Source of the DNA: UBA5109 sp964606735
GTDB lineage: Bacteria > Pseudomonadota > Gammaproteobacteria > Pseudomonadales > Pseudohongiellaceae
NCBI GenBank assembly: GCA_964606735.1
Contig: CAZSHI010000015.1
Span: 1-51,268, forward strand
DNA: 51,268 bases
Reading direction: 5' to 3'
Part shown: in pieces, positions 42,317-51,268 of the stretch
How the letters are laid out: each line of letters opens with the position of its first letter
How positions within the stretch are numbered: position 1 is the stretch's first letter
Translations under genes and position numbers: made by a program
Notes under the pieces: model-generated
The model's input: the letters and a program-made list of their open reading frames with translations, nothing else
The model's database searches: none
Told to the model about the DNA's origin: nothing

Positions 42317-44647
42317 TTGGCAAGTGTAAAATCGCGACTCAATAATACGGCTGGCACTAATGTGGATAAGCATGCACCGCATATGCTCCTCAAGGAAGGC
42401 ATACTGCTGGTCATGCTGGCTCTTGCACTCTACCTGCTGCTGGCGTTGCTGACCTATTCACCGCTGGATCCGGGCTGGTCGCGAACCGCCAGTTCGGACA
42501 ATATTGCCAATGCCGTCGGTGCCAGCGGGGCCTGGGTTGCAGATGTGCTGCTGATTTTGCTGGGCTACCTGGCTTATCTCTTGCCTGTCATGCTGATTTA
42601 CCGTGCCTTCGTGTTGTTCAGGGAACGAAAAAAGACAGCTGACTTCCACTGGTCCATGTTTGCCTTGCGTGGTACGGGCTTTGTCCTGACCTTGCTGGGA
42701 GCTACAGCGCTGGCAAGTATGCACTTTCTCAGTGAATTGCCAGAATCTGCCGGTGGCATCCTCGGGCGTGCCATAGCGCTGATGGCCCTGCCAGTGCTGG
42801 ACCTGATAGGTGCTTCACTGGTCTTTTTGACCCTGCTTTGTGTGGGTATCACACTGGCGACCGGACTCTCCTGGATAGATCTTGTGGATGGCACAGGTAA
42901 GGTCTGTCTGGGACTGTGGCAGCGCATCTCTCTGAGCTACCGGAAGTGGCAGGATGAGCGGCAGGAGCAACAGCAGACCAGAAAGGCCATCACCCAACGC
43001 AAGCAGGCATTGGATACCTTCAAGGAGAAAGAGAAAAACCGCAAACCGATCAAGATTGCGCCGGTAAAAAAGAAAGCTGTCGAGCCGAGTTCACGGGTTC
43101 AGCAGGAAAAGCAGGGCAAACTATTCAATACTGCCGATGTCGGCGAACTGCCGCCAATCTCCCTGTTGGATGAATGGGTAGAGAGCCTGAATGCCGGTTA
43201 TTCCTCGGACGCCCTCGAGGCTATGTCCAAATTGCTTGAAATCAAGCTTAAGGATTTTGGCATCGATATAACAGTGGAGGCGATCAATCCGGGTCCGGTA
43301 ATTACCCGTTTCGAAGTGCAGCCAGCTCCTGGCGTCAAGGTCAGTCGCATTAGCAACCTGGTGAAGGATCTGGCACGTTCTCTGGCGGTAAGTTCTGTGC
43401 GCATCGTCGAAGTAATCCCCGGTAAAACTGTCATTGGCATTGAGATTCCCAATGAGCGCAAAGAACTGATTCAGCTCGGACAGGTCTTGTCTGCCCCTGA
43501 GTTTGATGAGGCCAAGTCACCCATCTCCCTGGCTCTCGGGCATGATATTGGTGGCAACCCGGTAGTCGTGGATCTGGCAAAGATGCCGCATCTGCTGGTC
43601 GCAGGCACCACCGGCTCTGGTAAGTCCGTGGGGATCAATGCCATGATTCTCAGTATTCTGTTCAAATCCAGCCCCAAGCATGTGCGGCTGATCATGATTG
43701 ATCCCAAAATGCTTGAGTTATCGGTTTATGACGGTATTCCACACTTGCTGACCCCGGTGATAACCGACATGAAGGATGCAGCTAATGGTTTGCGCTGGTG
43801 TGTTGCAGAAATGGAAAGGCGTTACAGGCTGATGTCGGCAATGGGGGTCCGTAATCTGGCCGGGTTCAACAAGAAGGTTCATGACGCAGCAAAAGCCGGT
43901 AATCCGATACCGGATCCCTTATGGAAACCCGACCCGCTGCTTTCTGAGGAAGAGCAAAGCCCCGATGAGCTGGAAGAATTACCAGTTATCGTGGTGGTGG
44001 TTGATGAACTGGCCGATATGATGATGGTGGTCGGTAAAAAAGTGGAAGAATTGATTGCCCGTATTGCCCAGAAGGCTCGCGCTGCAGGTATTCACCTGAT
44101 TCTGGCTACCCAGCGGCCTTCAGTGGACGTGCTGACAGGCTTGATCAAGGCGAATATCCCAACCCGGATTTCATTCATGGTTCAGTCGAAAGTGGATTCA
44201 CGAACGATTCTGGGAGAAGGCGGGGCGGAACAGCTGCTCGGACATGGGGACATGCTGTTTTTGCCGCCCGGCGGTGGTGTTGCACAGCGTGTACATGGCG
44301 CTTTTGTGGACGATGATGAGGTGCATCGCGTGGTGGCTGACTGGAAATTACGTGGAGAGCCGCATTACATCGAGAGTATTACCACTGAGTCAGGTTCTGA
44401 GGCAATTCCAGGTCTGGGTGGTGGTGACGAAGAGGGCAGTGAAGAAGATGATGTGCTGTATGATGAGGCGGTTCACTTTGTCACACAAAGTCGTAAGGCA
44501 TCCATTTCGGCAGTCCAGCGTAAATTGCGCATCGGCTACAATCGGGCAGCGCGCATGATAGAAGCCATGGAAATGGCGGGCGTTGTCTCTGAGATGAATG
44601 CTAACGGCAGTCGAGAAGTGATTGCCCCTCCGCCACCTGAAAACTAA
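42317..44647 (+). CDS. ftsK: DNA translocase FtsK
   Basis: FtsK anchors at the septum and pumps DNA toward dif during chromosome segregation. The 776-residue protein has an N-terminal domain of four membrane helices (residues about 25-190), a short basic linker (about 190-275), the RecA-like motor with Walker A TTGSGKSVG near residue 430 and Walker B VVVVDELADMMMV near 555-567, and the gamma winged-helix domain in the last 75 residues (RKASISAVQRKLRIGYNRAARMIEAM) that reads KOPS. The TTG start at 42317 follows a GTAGG Shine-Dalgarno by six bases. lolA follows closely. Confidence 0.94.
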   Translation: MASVKSRLNNTAGTNVDKHAPHMLLKEGILLVMLALALYLLLALLTYSPLDPGWSRTASSDNIANAVGASGAWVADVLLILLGYLAYLLPVMLIYRAFVLFRERKKTADFHWSMFALRGTGFVLTLLGATALASMHFLSELPESAGGILGRAIALMALPVLDLIGASLVFLTLLCVGITLATGLSWIDLVDGTGKVCLGLWQRISLSYRKWQDERQEQQQTRKAITQRKQALDTFKEKEKNRKPIKIAPVKKKAVEPSSRVQQEKQGKLFNTADVGELPPISLLDEWVESLNAGYSSDALEAMSKLLEIKLKDFGIDITVEAINPGPVITRFEVQPAPGVKVSRISNLVKDLARSLAVSSVRIVEVIPGKTVIGIEIPNERKELIQLGQVLSAPEFDEAKSPISLALGHDIGGNPVVVDLAKMPHLLVAGTTGSGKSVGINAMILSILFKSSPKHVRLIMIDPKMLELSVYDGIPHLLTPVITDMKDAANGLRWCVAEMERRYRLMSAMGVRNLAGFNKKVHDAAKAGNPIPDPLWKPDPLLSEEEQSPDELEELPVIVVVVDELADMMMVVGKKVEELIARIAQKARAAGIHLILATQRPSVDVLTGLIKANIPTRISFMVQSKVDSRTILGEGGAEQLLGHGDMLFLPPGGGVAQRVHGAFVDDDEVHRVVADWKLRGEPHYIESITTESGSEAIPGLGGGDEEGSEEDDVLYDEAVHFVTQSRKASISAVQRKLRIGYNRAARMIEAMEMAGVVSEMNANGSREVIAPPPPEN

Positions 44648-44653
44648 TATTAA

Positions 44654-45328
44654 ATGTTTTATTTCAATAAGATAAATAAATATTTTAAAGTAAAATATTA
44701 CTATATTTTATGGCTGGGTCTCGCCAGTTCTTCAATTGCTCAGACACAGCAGACGCCTTTGCAGGAACTGGTCGCCATCCTTGCTGAAACCAGCACCATG
44801 CAGGCAGAAGTTGAACAGCTTATCCTGTCTCAGGACGGGCGTGAGATTCAGGCCCTGCAGGCAGAACTGGTCATGCAGAAACCCGACCAACTCTACTGGC
44901 GAGTCACGGAGCCTTATGAAGAGTTAATGCTCAGTGACGGCGTCACACTGTGGTATTACGAACCGGACCTGGAGCAGGTCAGTATCCGGGATTTTCCCAG
45001 TGATGTTGAAAACAATCCGATTTTGCTACTCAACGATGATTTGCAGGCCATTGCAGATGCCTATGAAGTGAGCCTGGGCTACGTAGATGAAGAAGTCAGG
45101 CAATATCTGTTATTACCACTGAGACCAGACAGTTCCTATGAGCGTTTCAGTCTGACTTTTTCAGGTCAGAATCTTTTGCAGATGCAATTTGAGTCCAGTG
45201 TTGGTCAGTTGACCAGCTTTTCCTTCACTGAGATTGTTAACAATCTGGAAGTTGATCCGGCACTGTTTCAGTTTGAAGTGCCTGAGGATATTGCCGTCAT
45301 AGACAGCAGAAGCACCGATACACCTTAG
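44654..45328 (+). CDS. lolA: Outer membrane lipoprotein carrier LolA
   Basis: LolA carries lipoproteins across the periplasm from LolCDE to LolB. The 224-residue protein (E. coli 203) has a long N-terminal signal (residues 1-29, with the hydrophobic YYYILWLGLASSSIAQ), then the family motifs MQAEVEQLILSQDGREIQALQAELVMQKPDQLYWRV and TLWYYEPDLEQVSIRDF, which line the lipid cavity. The A/T-rich 5' end (44655-44706) codes for many Asn, Lys and Tyr and differs from the rest. It starts six bases after ftsK. Confidence 0.9.
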   Translation: MFYFNKINKYFKVKYYYILWLGLASSSIAQTQQTPLQELVAILAETSTMQAEVEQLILSQDGREIQALQAELVMQKPDQLYWRVTEPYEELMLSDGVTLWYYEPDLEQVSIRDFPSDVENNPILLLNDDLQAIADAYEVSLGYVDEEVRQYLLLPLRPDSSYERFSLTFSGQNLLQMQFESSVGQLTSFSFTEIVNNLEVDPALFQFEVPEDIAVIDSRSTDTP

Positions 45329-45338
45329 GTAATATCAG

Positions 45339-46676
45339 GTGAGTGACTCTCTTTTTCACAGTGAACCGGTTTATCAGCCGCTGGCAGCCCGCTTACGACC
45401 TGCCAGTCTGCAGGAATTCATTGGCCAGGAGCATATCCTCAGCCCTGGAAAGCCGCTGTATGAAGCCCTGCAAAGTGGCCAGGCACATTCGATGATTTTC
45501 TGGGGGCCGCCAGGTACCGGTAAAACAACTTTGGCACGGCTGCTGGCGCAAAGCAGCCAATCTCACTTTGAAGCGATATCAGCCGTCCTCAGTGGCGTGA
45601 AGGAAATTCGTGCTGCTATTGAAAAGGCGCAGCTGGTGCGGGACCAGCAGGGCAGGCGATGCATACTCTTTGTAGACGAGGTACATCGTTTCAACAAATC
45701 CCAGCAGGATGCTTTTTTACCCTATATTGAAGACGGCACCCTGATTTTTGTTGGGGCGACCACTGAAAACCCTTCTTTTGAACTGAACAATGCCTTGCTG
45801 TCACGGGCGCGGGTCTATGTTCTGAAAAGTTTGGAAACATCTGACCTGCTTAAAATTCTCCAGCAGGCACTGTCGGATAAAAATCGCGGCCTGGGAGATT
45901 CTGCTTTGCACTTGAGCGAGCAGCAGCAACTGATACTGGCGCAGTCAGCCGATGGTGATGCACGACGTTTACTGAACCTGCTGGAACTGAGTGCCGAACT
46001 GGCGAATGCCGAGCAGATAAATAGCCTCAGTGACGAGACCCTCGCCCAGATTATTCAGGGCAGCACTCGCCGCTTCGACAAGGGGGGAGATGTTTTTTAT
46101 GAGCAGATATCTGCCTTGCACAAGGCGGTTCGTGGCTCCTCGCCTGATGCAGCTTTGTATTGGCTCTGTCGTATGCTGGATGGTGGTTGTGATCCGCTGT
46201 ATATTGCCCGCCGTGTAGTCAGAATGGCCAGTGAAGATATAGGAAACGCAGATCCGCGGGCGCTTGAAATTGCGCTAAATGCCTGGGATGTCCAGGAACG
46301 GCTGGGGAGCCCGGAAGGAGAGCTCAGTCTGGCTCAGGCGGTTATTTATATGGCTTGCGCAGCAAAGAGCAATGCCGCATACATGGCCTTCAAGGCAGCA
46401 ATGCGCGAAGTTAAAAATTCAGAGAGTTATGAGGTGCCGATGCACATTCGCAATGCGCCGACACAGTTAATGAAGGACATGGACTATGGTGAGGACTATC
46501 GCTATGCTCACGATGAGTCTGAAGGCTATAGTGCCGGGGACAACTATTTTCCTGAGCCGCTTAAAGACAAGCGCTATTATTTTCCCACTGAGCGTGGTCT
46601 GGAAATGAAAATCAAGGAAAAGATGGACTATCTGCGCAAACTGGATGCCAGTGCGGCATTTAAACGCTATAAATAA
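45339..46676 (+). CDS. rarA: Replication-associated recombination protein RarA (MgsA)
   Basis: RarA is a AAA+ protein that acts with SSB at stalled replication forks. The 445-residue protein (E. coli 447) has the N-terminal PLAARLRPASLQEFIGQEHIL, Walker A WGPPGTGKTTLARLLA near residues 49-64, Walker B ILFVDEVHRFNKSQQDAFLP near 108-127 with sensor 1 GATTENPSFELNNALLSRA near 139-157, and the C-terminal tetramerisation region (AIYMACAAKSNAAY-type segment). The GTG start at 45339 is ten bases after a TAGG. It lies ten bases after lolA. Confidence 0.95.
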   Translation: MSDSLFHSEPVYQPLAARLRPASLQEFIGQEHILSPGKPLYEALQSGQAHSMIFWGPPGTGKTTLARLLAQSSQSHFEAISAVLSGVKEIRAAIEKAQLVRDQQGRRCILFVDEVHRFNKSQQDAFLPYIEDGTLIFVGATTENPSFELNNALLSRARVYVLKSLETSDLLKILQQALSDKNRGLGDSALHLSEQQQLILAQSADGDARRLLNLLELSAELANAEQINSLSDETLAQIIQGSTRRFDKGGDVFYEQISALHKAVRGSSPDAALYWLCRMLDGGCDPLYIARRVVRMASEDIGNADPRALEIALNAWDVQERLGSPEGELSLAQAVIYMACAAKSNAAYMAFKAAMREVKNSESYEVPMHIRNAPTQLMKDMDYGEDYRYAHDESEGYSAGDNYFPEPLKDKRYYFPTERGLEMKIKEKMDYLRKLDASAAFKRYK

Positions 46677-46703
46677 ATCAGGATAAAGCAGGGTGATAAG
46701 GTG

Positions 46704-47078
46704 ATGCCATATTTAGCGGTCGCTCTGGGTGGCGCATTGGGAGCGATGGCTCGTTACTGGATGTATAATACCTGGCTGAAGCTGGCGGAGAATTCCTTTC
46801 CCTATGTCACCTTACTGGTGAATGTCATCGGATCTTTGCTGATTGGTGTGGTATTTGTGCTGTTGGTAGAGCGGGGTGCTTTGACCTTGGAATGGCGAAA
46901 TGTGCTAAGTGTTGGATTTCTCGGCGCTTTTACAACATTTTCCACGTTCTCCCTCGATGCACTCGGTCTGCTTGAGCAAGGCGAGTTTGCACTGGCCTTG
47001 CTTTATGTTTTGGCCAGTGTACTTGTCTGCATATTGGCTGCCTGGCTGGGTCTGAGTGTGACCCGTATGATGTTTTAA
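46704..47078 (+). CDS. crcB: Fluoride exporter CrcB (Fluc)
   Basis: CrcB forms dual-topology dimeric fluoride channels that relieve fluoride stress. The 124-residue protein has four helices and the signatures GGALGAMARYW near residues 9-19, NVIGSLLIGVVFVLL near 40-54, and GFLGAFTTFSTFSLD near 72-86 with the Phe and Thr/Ser pore residues. I prefer ATG 46704, preceded by GGGTGA seven bases upstream, over GTG 46701. No fluoride riboswitch precedes it: only 27 bases separate it from rarA, so expression should follow the operon. Confidence 0.93.
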   Translation: MPYLAVALGGALGAMARYWMYNTWLKLAENSFPYVTLLVNVIGSLLIGVVFVLLVERGALTLEWRNVLSVGFLGAFTTFSTFSLDALGLLEQGEFALALLYVLASVLVCILAAWLGLSVTRMMF

Positions 47079-47108
47079 GAAAATCAATCGACAGAAGTAG
47101 AGTTATTC

Positions 47109-48389
47109 ATGTTAGATCCCAAATTACTGCGTAGCGAACCGGAGCTGGTTGCCAAAAAACTTCAATTGCGAGGTTTTACACTGGACATCAATCGAATCAA
47201 GTCTCTGGAAGAGCAGCGCAAGTCACTGCAGGTAGTCACAGAAGAATTGCAAAACCAGCGCAATACCCGCTCCAAGAATATCGGCAAGGCCAAGGCTGCC
47301 GGAGAAGATATAGCGCCCTTGCTGGCAGAAGTCGAAAAACTCAAGGACGAATTGGAAGAAAAGAAGCAGGCGCTGGCGGACGTGCAGCTTGCCTTTGATG
47401 AAATCATTCACTCGACGCCCAATCTGCCGGACGACAAAGTGCCGGCCGGAAATGATGAAAGTGCCAATGTGGAAATCCGGCGCTGGGGTGAACCAAGAAA
47501 GTTCGATTTTGAGGTGAAGGATCATATTGCCCTGGGCGAGCGGGGAACTGCACTGGATTTTGCCGCTGCAGGTAAGATCACCGGGTCACGTTTTGTCGTG
47601 ATGCGTGGCGAAATCGCTCGACTGCATCGGGCACTGACACAGTTCATGCTGGATATGCATACTCAGCAGCACGCGTATTCGGAAGTTTATGCACCTTATA
47701 TCGTCAACAGTCAGACCCTGTTTGGAACCGGGCAGCTCCCCAAATTTGCCGAGGACTTGTTTCGCCTGGAAGGAGAACAGGACTACTACCTGATTCCGAC
47801 AGCAGAAGTACCGGTTACCAATATTGTCCGTGACGAGATTATTGATGCCACTGAATTGCCATTGAAATTTGTCTGCCATACCCCCTGTTTTCGCAGTGAA
47901 GCAGGCAGTTACGGCAAGGACACCAAGGGCATGATCAGGCAGCATCAATTCGAAAAGGTTGAGCTGGTGCAGATCGTCAGACCGCAAGATTCTGTACAGG
48001 CTCATGAGAATCTGGTGGCTGATGCGGAGCGGGTCCTGCAGGCCCTCAAACTGCCTTATCGCACTGTGGTGCTCTGTGGCGGTGATCTTGGGTTTGGTGC
48101 CAGACTGACTTATGACATCGAGGTCTGGTTGCCGGGTCAGAACAGCTATCGTGAAATTTCATCCTGTAGCAATTATGGTGACTTCCAGGCCAGACGCATG
48201 CTGGCCAGATGGCGAAACCCGGAAACGGGCAAGCCTGAACTAGTGCATACTCTCAATGGTTCAGGGCTTGCGGTCGGCAGGGCGCTGATTGCTGTGCTGG
48301 AAAATTACCAGCAGGCCGATGGCAGCGTGAGCATTCCGGAAGTCCTGCAAAGCTATATGGGCGGCATGGATTCAATCCTTGTGCCCTGA
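47109..48389 (+). CDS. serS: Seryl-tRNA synthetase
   Basis: SerS charges tRNA-Ser and selenocysteine tRNA. The 426-residue protein (E. coli 430) has a long antiparallel coiled coil at residues about 28-100 that grips the tRNA variable arm, class II motif 2 CFRSEAGSYGKDTKGMIRQHQF near 260-281, and motif 3 in NGSGLAVGRALIAVLENYQQ near 378-397. The start MLDPKLLRSEPELVAKKL is the family's usual N-terminus. The stop overlaps cysG's ATG by one base. Confidence 0.97.
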   Translation: MLDPKLLRSEPELVAKKLQLRGFTLDINRIKSLEEQRKSLQVVTEELQNQRNTRSKNIGKAKAAGEDIAPLLAEVEKLKDELEEKKQALADVQLAFDEIIHSTPNLPDDKVPAGNDESANVEIRRWGEPRKFDFEVKDHIALGERGTALDFAAAGKITGSRFVVMRGEIARLHRALTQFMLDMHTQQHAYSEVYAPYIVNSQTLFGTGQLPKFAEDLFRLEGEQDYYLIPTAEVPVTNIVRDEIIDATELPLKFVCHTPCFRSEAGSYGKDTKGMIRQHQFEKVELVQIVRPQDSVQAHENLVADAERVLQALKLPYRTVVLCGGDLGFGARLTYDIEVWLPGQNSYREISSCSNYGDFQARRMLARWRNPETGKPELVHTLNGSGLAVGRALIAVLENYQQADGSVSIPEVLQSYMGGMDSILVP

Positions 48390-49765
48390 TGGACTTTCTC
48401 CCCATTTTCTTCAAGGTGCAAGCCAGGCGGGTACTTCTGGTCGGTGGCGGAGATATTGCCCAACGCAAGGCGCGTCTCTTGCTGCGTGCCGGGGCACAGA
48501 TCAAACTCGTCGCCAGGGAAATCAATCCCGAGCTTCGCCAGCGCCTGGATTCAGCAGAGCATGAATTGATTGAACGTGCCTATCAAACGGATGATATGTC
48601 AGCGGTGAGCATGGTGATTGCGGCTAGCAATGACAATCAACTGAATCGTCAGATTTATGAGCAAGCGCTTGAGCTAAATCTGCCCGTCAATGTTGTTGAC
48701 CAACCAGAGCTCTGCACCTTTATTTTTCCCTCCATCGTGGATCGAAATCCATTATTGATAGCCGTTTCCAGCGGTGGTCGTTCTCCGGTTCTGGCTCGTC
48801 TACTAAGAGCGCGGCTGGAAACCTTTATCCCGGCTGCCTATGGCCATCTGGCAAACTTTCTGGGTGCTCACCGCCAGCGTGTCAAAGCTGTGATCAGTGA
48901 CAGCGCCCTGCGCATGCGCTTCTGGGAAAGAATCATTAATGGACCCGTTGCTGAAAGCGTGCTGGCCGGAAAGCAGGCACAGGCTCAGAGCCTCCTGGAG
49001 GATGCCTTGCAAACGGATGAGCAGGCCGAGCAACAGGGAGAAGTCTATCTGGTGGGAGCCGGCCCGGGAGATCCGGATTTATTGACTTTCCGAGCCTTGC
49101 GGCTAATGCAGCAGGCTGATGTGGTGCTCTATGATCGTCTGGTCTCCGAGCAAGTGTTGAATATGACCCGGCAGGATGCTGAAAAGATACATGTCGGTAA
49201 ACAGCGGCAGCAACACACGATGCCACAACAGGAAATCAGCGCCCTGTTGGTCAGCCTGGCGCAAGCCGGGAAGCGCGTATTACGTCTGAAAGGCGGAGAC
49301 CCTTTTATTTTTGGGCGGGGTGGTGAAGAAATTGAAAAACTGGCGCAGGCGAGAATCCCCTTTCAAGTCGTGCCAGGTATCACAGCGGCGTCTGGTTGTT
49401 CCACATATGCAGGCATTCCTTTAACTCATCGCGATCATGCGCAGTCCGTTGTGTTTGTGACCGGGCACATGAAAAACGGCCAGTGCGAACTGAACTGGCA
49501 ATCCCTGGTTCAGGAAAACCAGACGGTTGTCATTTACATGGGGCTGATCAGCCTGCCTTTGATTTGCGATGAGCTGATTGCGCATGGACGTAATAAAAAC
49601 ACCCCCGCTGCCTTAATACAGCAGGGAACAATGCCGCAGCAAAAAATCCTGACGGGCACGCTTGCAAGCCTTCCCGCCATAGTGGAGGCCGATGAGGTCA
49701 GGGCGCCAACCCTGATTATTGTGGGGGAGGTGGTTGCATTGCATGAGCAGCTTGCCTGGCGGTAA
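48389..49765 (+). CDS. cysG: Siroheme synthase CysG (multifunctional)
   Basis: CysG makes siroheme from uroporphyrinogen III. The 458-residue protein (E. coli 457) has an N-terminal precorrin-2 dehydrogenase/ferrochelatase half (about 1-205) with the NAD motif VLLVGGGDIAQRKARLLLRAGA near residues 15-36, followed by SSGGRSPVLARLLRARLE near 128-145, and a C-terminal uroporphyrinogen methyltransferase half (about 215-458) with VYLVGAGPGDPDLLTFRALRLMQQADVVLYD, LRLKGGDPFIFGRGGEE and PGITAASGCSTYAGIPLTHRD. It starts one base into the serS stop. Siroheme serves sulfite and nitrite reductases. Confidence 0.97.
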   Translation: MDFLPIFFKVQARRVLLVGGGDIAQRKARLLLRAGAQIKLVAREINPELRQRLDSAEHELIERAYQTDDMSAVSMVIAASNDNQLNRQIYEQALELNLPVNVVDQPELCTFIFPSIVDRNPLLIAVSSGGRSPVLARLLRARLETFIPAAYGHLANFLGAHRQRVKAVISDSALRMRFWERIINGPVAESVLAGKQAQAQSLLEDALQTDEQAEQQGEVYLVGAGPGDPDLLTFRALRLMQQADVVLYDRLVSEQVLNMTRQDAEKIHVGKQRQQHTMPQQEISALLVSLAQAGKRVLRLKGGDPFIFGRGGEEIEKLAQARIPFQVVPGITAASGCSTYAGIPLTHRDHAQSVVFVTGHMKNGQCELNWQSLVQENQTVVIYMGLISLPLICDELIAHGRNKNTPAALIQQGTMPQQKILTGTLASLPAIVEADEVRAPTLIIVGEVVALHEQLAWR

Positions 49766-49805
49766 AAAGAAATGCGCGTAAGCAGCAATAAATCACTTGG
49801 CAGCC

Positions 49806-49834
49806 TTGCTTTATACGCTGCTGGGCATTGTAAT
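49806..49834 (+). promoter_or_regulatory. Putative promoter of the unknown gene at 49865
   Basis: TTGCTT (49806-49811), a spacer of 17 bases and TGTAAT (49829-49834). It lies about 30 bases before ATG 49865, with an AAGG about 13 bases before the ATG. Confidence 0.4.
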
Positions 49835-49864
49835 AGGCAGCTGCAAACAAGGTAGTCGTTCAGT

Positions 49865-51268
49865 ATGTCAGAAAATATTTTTGAGGATATTCAGATACCC
49901 GGAGCCTGGCGGATAGATATTTCCGGTATGCGCAAAGGCATTGATAACTACCACTTGATGTTCGTCTGAGTAAACGTTTCAGTTCCGACCTGAAAGTCCT
50001 GATAACTGAACTGCTCAGACGGGAAACGGAACAGACAAAATTTCAGGGCGATCCGAGCAGAGCTTTCACACCAATTTGTAAAAGTTATCAGGATATGATG
50101 ACTGTCCTGATCCATCGCGTAAAAACGGATCTTAATGCCGAAGAAGTGTCTTTTTTACAATTTTCAGTCGTCAAACATATTCTTGATTCGGTTACATTTT
50201 CGTTAAACAAGCTGATCACAGATACCAAAAAGGAAGCCACGGACTTGAGGTCGCAGGGTTCCATGCATGTTCTGAAAGTTCAGCATCAACTCGCAAGTCT
50301 CAGTAAAAACTATAACGCGATTGTTTATGCCATTCTGAAGCAGATATTCACATATCTCCATCGCACGGAATACCGTCAATTACGCAGCTTGCGAGAACAG
50401 TACCTGACAGAGACAAACATTGACTATCAGGCTTTTCTGAATAATTCCATGCTATTCAGCAAAGATCTGAATTCAGCGCATTTTCTGATTCAGCACTATA
50501 TCTTCTGGGGTGGCGACATGGATGCCAGTGATTTCCCCGCTCTTAATGCGGGCTTGGAAGATCTGATGCAGCAGGTTTTGCCCGAGCTTGTAACCGAAGA
50601 GCTGAAGCAGGATGTCAACAGTGCGGAAGACTCACTGGAGGTCTATGACGATCTGCGTGTGTTGAGGGCCATCCAGTATTACCTTGGGCCGGCACTTAAT
50701 CAGCGAGAGCAGGTTGAGGAAGCTTTCTGCTGGCTGGATTCTCCGGATACTGTTCGCAGCCTGTTTGATATTGAAAAACTGCAGGACTGTTTGCCTGAAA
50801 TAAAACAGGAATTCGGCTCAAAAAGTGCCAGACTTTATAAAGCCCAAATAAGGACACTGCAGAAATCATTAAAGCGTTTTGCCACACAGTTGAAGCGGCA
50901 AAAGCGACTGAAGCTGTTTTTAGCATCCTATGAAACCAGAAAAATCTGGTCCGACATTTTCAATGAAGAGCTTGATCCGAGATCGCTTTGCCTCTACCTG
51001 GCCGGTGATGGTGATCTCAAGCGCCTGCAGGATAAGACTCATGGCGGGCGTGAGCTGAGTGATGAGGACAAGCTGACACTCAAGACATCCATCAAGCAGA
51101 TTGCCCAGGCTGCTAGCAAGCAGCTAAATGAAAGACTGCTGGATGTGTTGGTCGATATTGCCCGTTTTCGGCAGGATCTGAAATATACACGTTTTGCCCA
51201 TCGCCTGTTTAACCGAATGCAGGTCCTTAGCTCGGCTGATGATATTGCTTTGTCAAAACAGGCGCAGA
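49865..51268 (+). CDS. Protein of unknown function, partial, with an apparent frameshift
   Basis: I do not recognise this protein. ATG 49865 opens MSENIFEDIQIPGAWRIDIS… and stops at TGA 49967-49969. A second frame, shifted by one base, is open from 49948 to the window end, about 440 codons, and reads on from PLDVRLSKRFSSDLKVL. The two join smoothly if one C is missing in TACCAC at 49949-49954 (GIDNY followed by PLDV). The joined product is at least 465 residues, soluble and mostly helical, with no signal peptide or membrane helix. It has charged helical stretches (for example near 50840-50920, KAQIRTLQKSLKRFATQLKR). The first in-frame ATG of the long frame is 50095. It continues beyond the window. 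Confidence 0.6.

Noticed and set aside
46677..46703. A possible fluoride riboswitch before crcB
   Set aside because: Only 27 bases separate rarA and crcB, too short for the motif, and the conserved riboswitch sequence is not present.
1..51268. Insertion sequences, prophage genes, CRISPR arrays, toxin–antitoxin or defence systems
   Set aside because: No transposase, integrase, phage structural, Cas or toxin-like proteins and no regular direct repeats with spacers were seen; nearly all protein-coding space is taken by recognised core genes.

Overview
This window looks like core chromosome of a gammaproteobacterium, near the Pseudomonadales/Cellvibrionales. The gene content is housekeeping and GC content is moderate by eye. 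From memory, the gene order follows two stretches of the Pseudomonas aeruginosa chromosome: purN–hda–sppA–wrbA–arsC–proS–aspS–ruvCAB–tolQRAB-pal–queEC–tRNA-Lys–nadA–bepA–dapA–bamC–purC, and cspD–clpS–clpA–infA–bpt–aat–trxB–ftsK–lolA–rarA–crcB–serS–cysG. A genus cannot be named from the sequence alone. Nearly all protein-coding space is assigned. I see no insertion sequence, prophage, CRISPR array, toxin–antitoxin pair or defence island.

Layout. 1–3.0 kb: the end of purN, two envelope/unknown-function genes (DUF3108, DUF2066), hda (replication control) and a short PepSY-like reading frame that looks 5'-truncated. 3.0–7.6 kb: sppA, DUF2069, wrbA and arsC on the minus strand, then a YihY/BrkB membrane protein. 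7.7–10.5 kb: proS and an HU-like protein on the minus strand, then an FmdB zinc ribbon leading into aspS. 12.4–15.3 kb: yebC and the Holliday-junction genes ruvC-ruvA-ruvB. 15.3–20.4 kb: the Tol-Pal envelope-constriction cluster tolQ-R-A-B-pal-cpoB, with a promoter before pal and a strong terminator after it. 20.4–21.9 kb: queE and queC (queuosine precursor), tRNA-Lys and its terminator. 22–30.8 kb: nadA, bepA, a TusA-like protein, a PerM transporter, dapA, bamC, purC, rmuC and miaE. 30.7–36 kb: an LRR lipoprotein, a periplasmic FKBP isomerase, an M18 aminopeptidase, mnmC and rluE. 36–42.2 kb: cspD, clpS, clpA, infA, bpt, aat and trxB. 42.3–49.8 kb: ftsK, lolA, rarA, crcB, serS and cysG. 49.9 kb to the end: a long reading frame of unknown function, broken near its start by an apparent one-base frameshift and running off the window.

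How the genes work together. Outer-membrane and envelope maintenance is prominent: Tol-Pal/CpoB, BepA, BamC, LolA, the FKBP isomerase and SppA. A second theme is the bacterial N-degron pathway: Bpt and Aat add destabilising N-terminal residues, and ClpS delivers such proteins to ClpA, all within about 4.5 kb. tRNA maturation and charging is represented by MnmC, MiaE, QueE/QueC, ProS, AspS and SerS.

I found no convincing undescribed multi-gene system. The points most worth checking are the frameshifted unknown gene at the right edge, a nine-G tract inside cpoB, a palindrome over the nadA promoter, two start codons placed where leaderless mRNAs would begin, an acidic tail on the CspD-like protein, and the truncated PepSY frame behind sppA.
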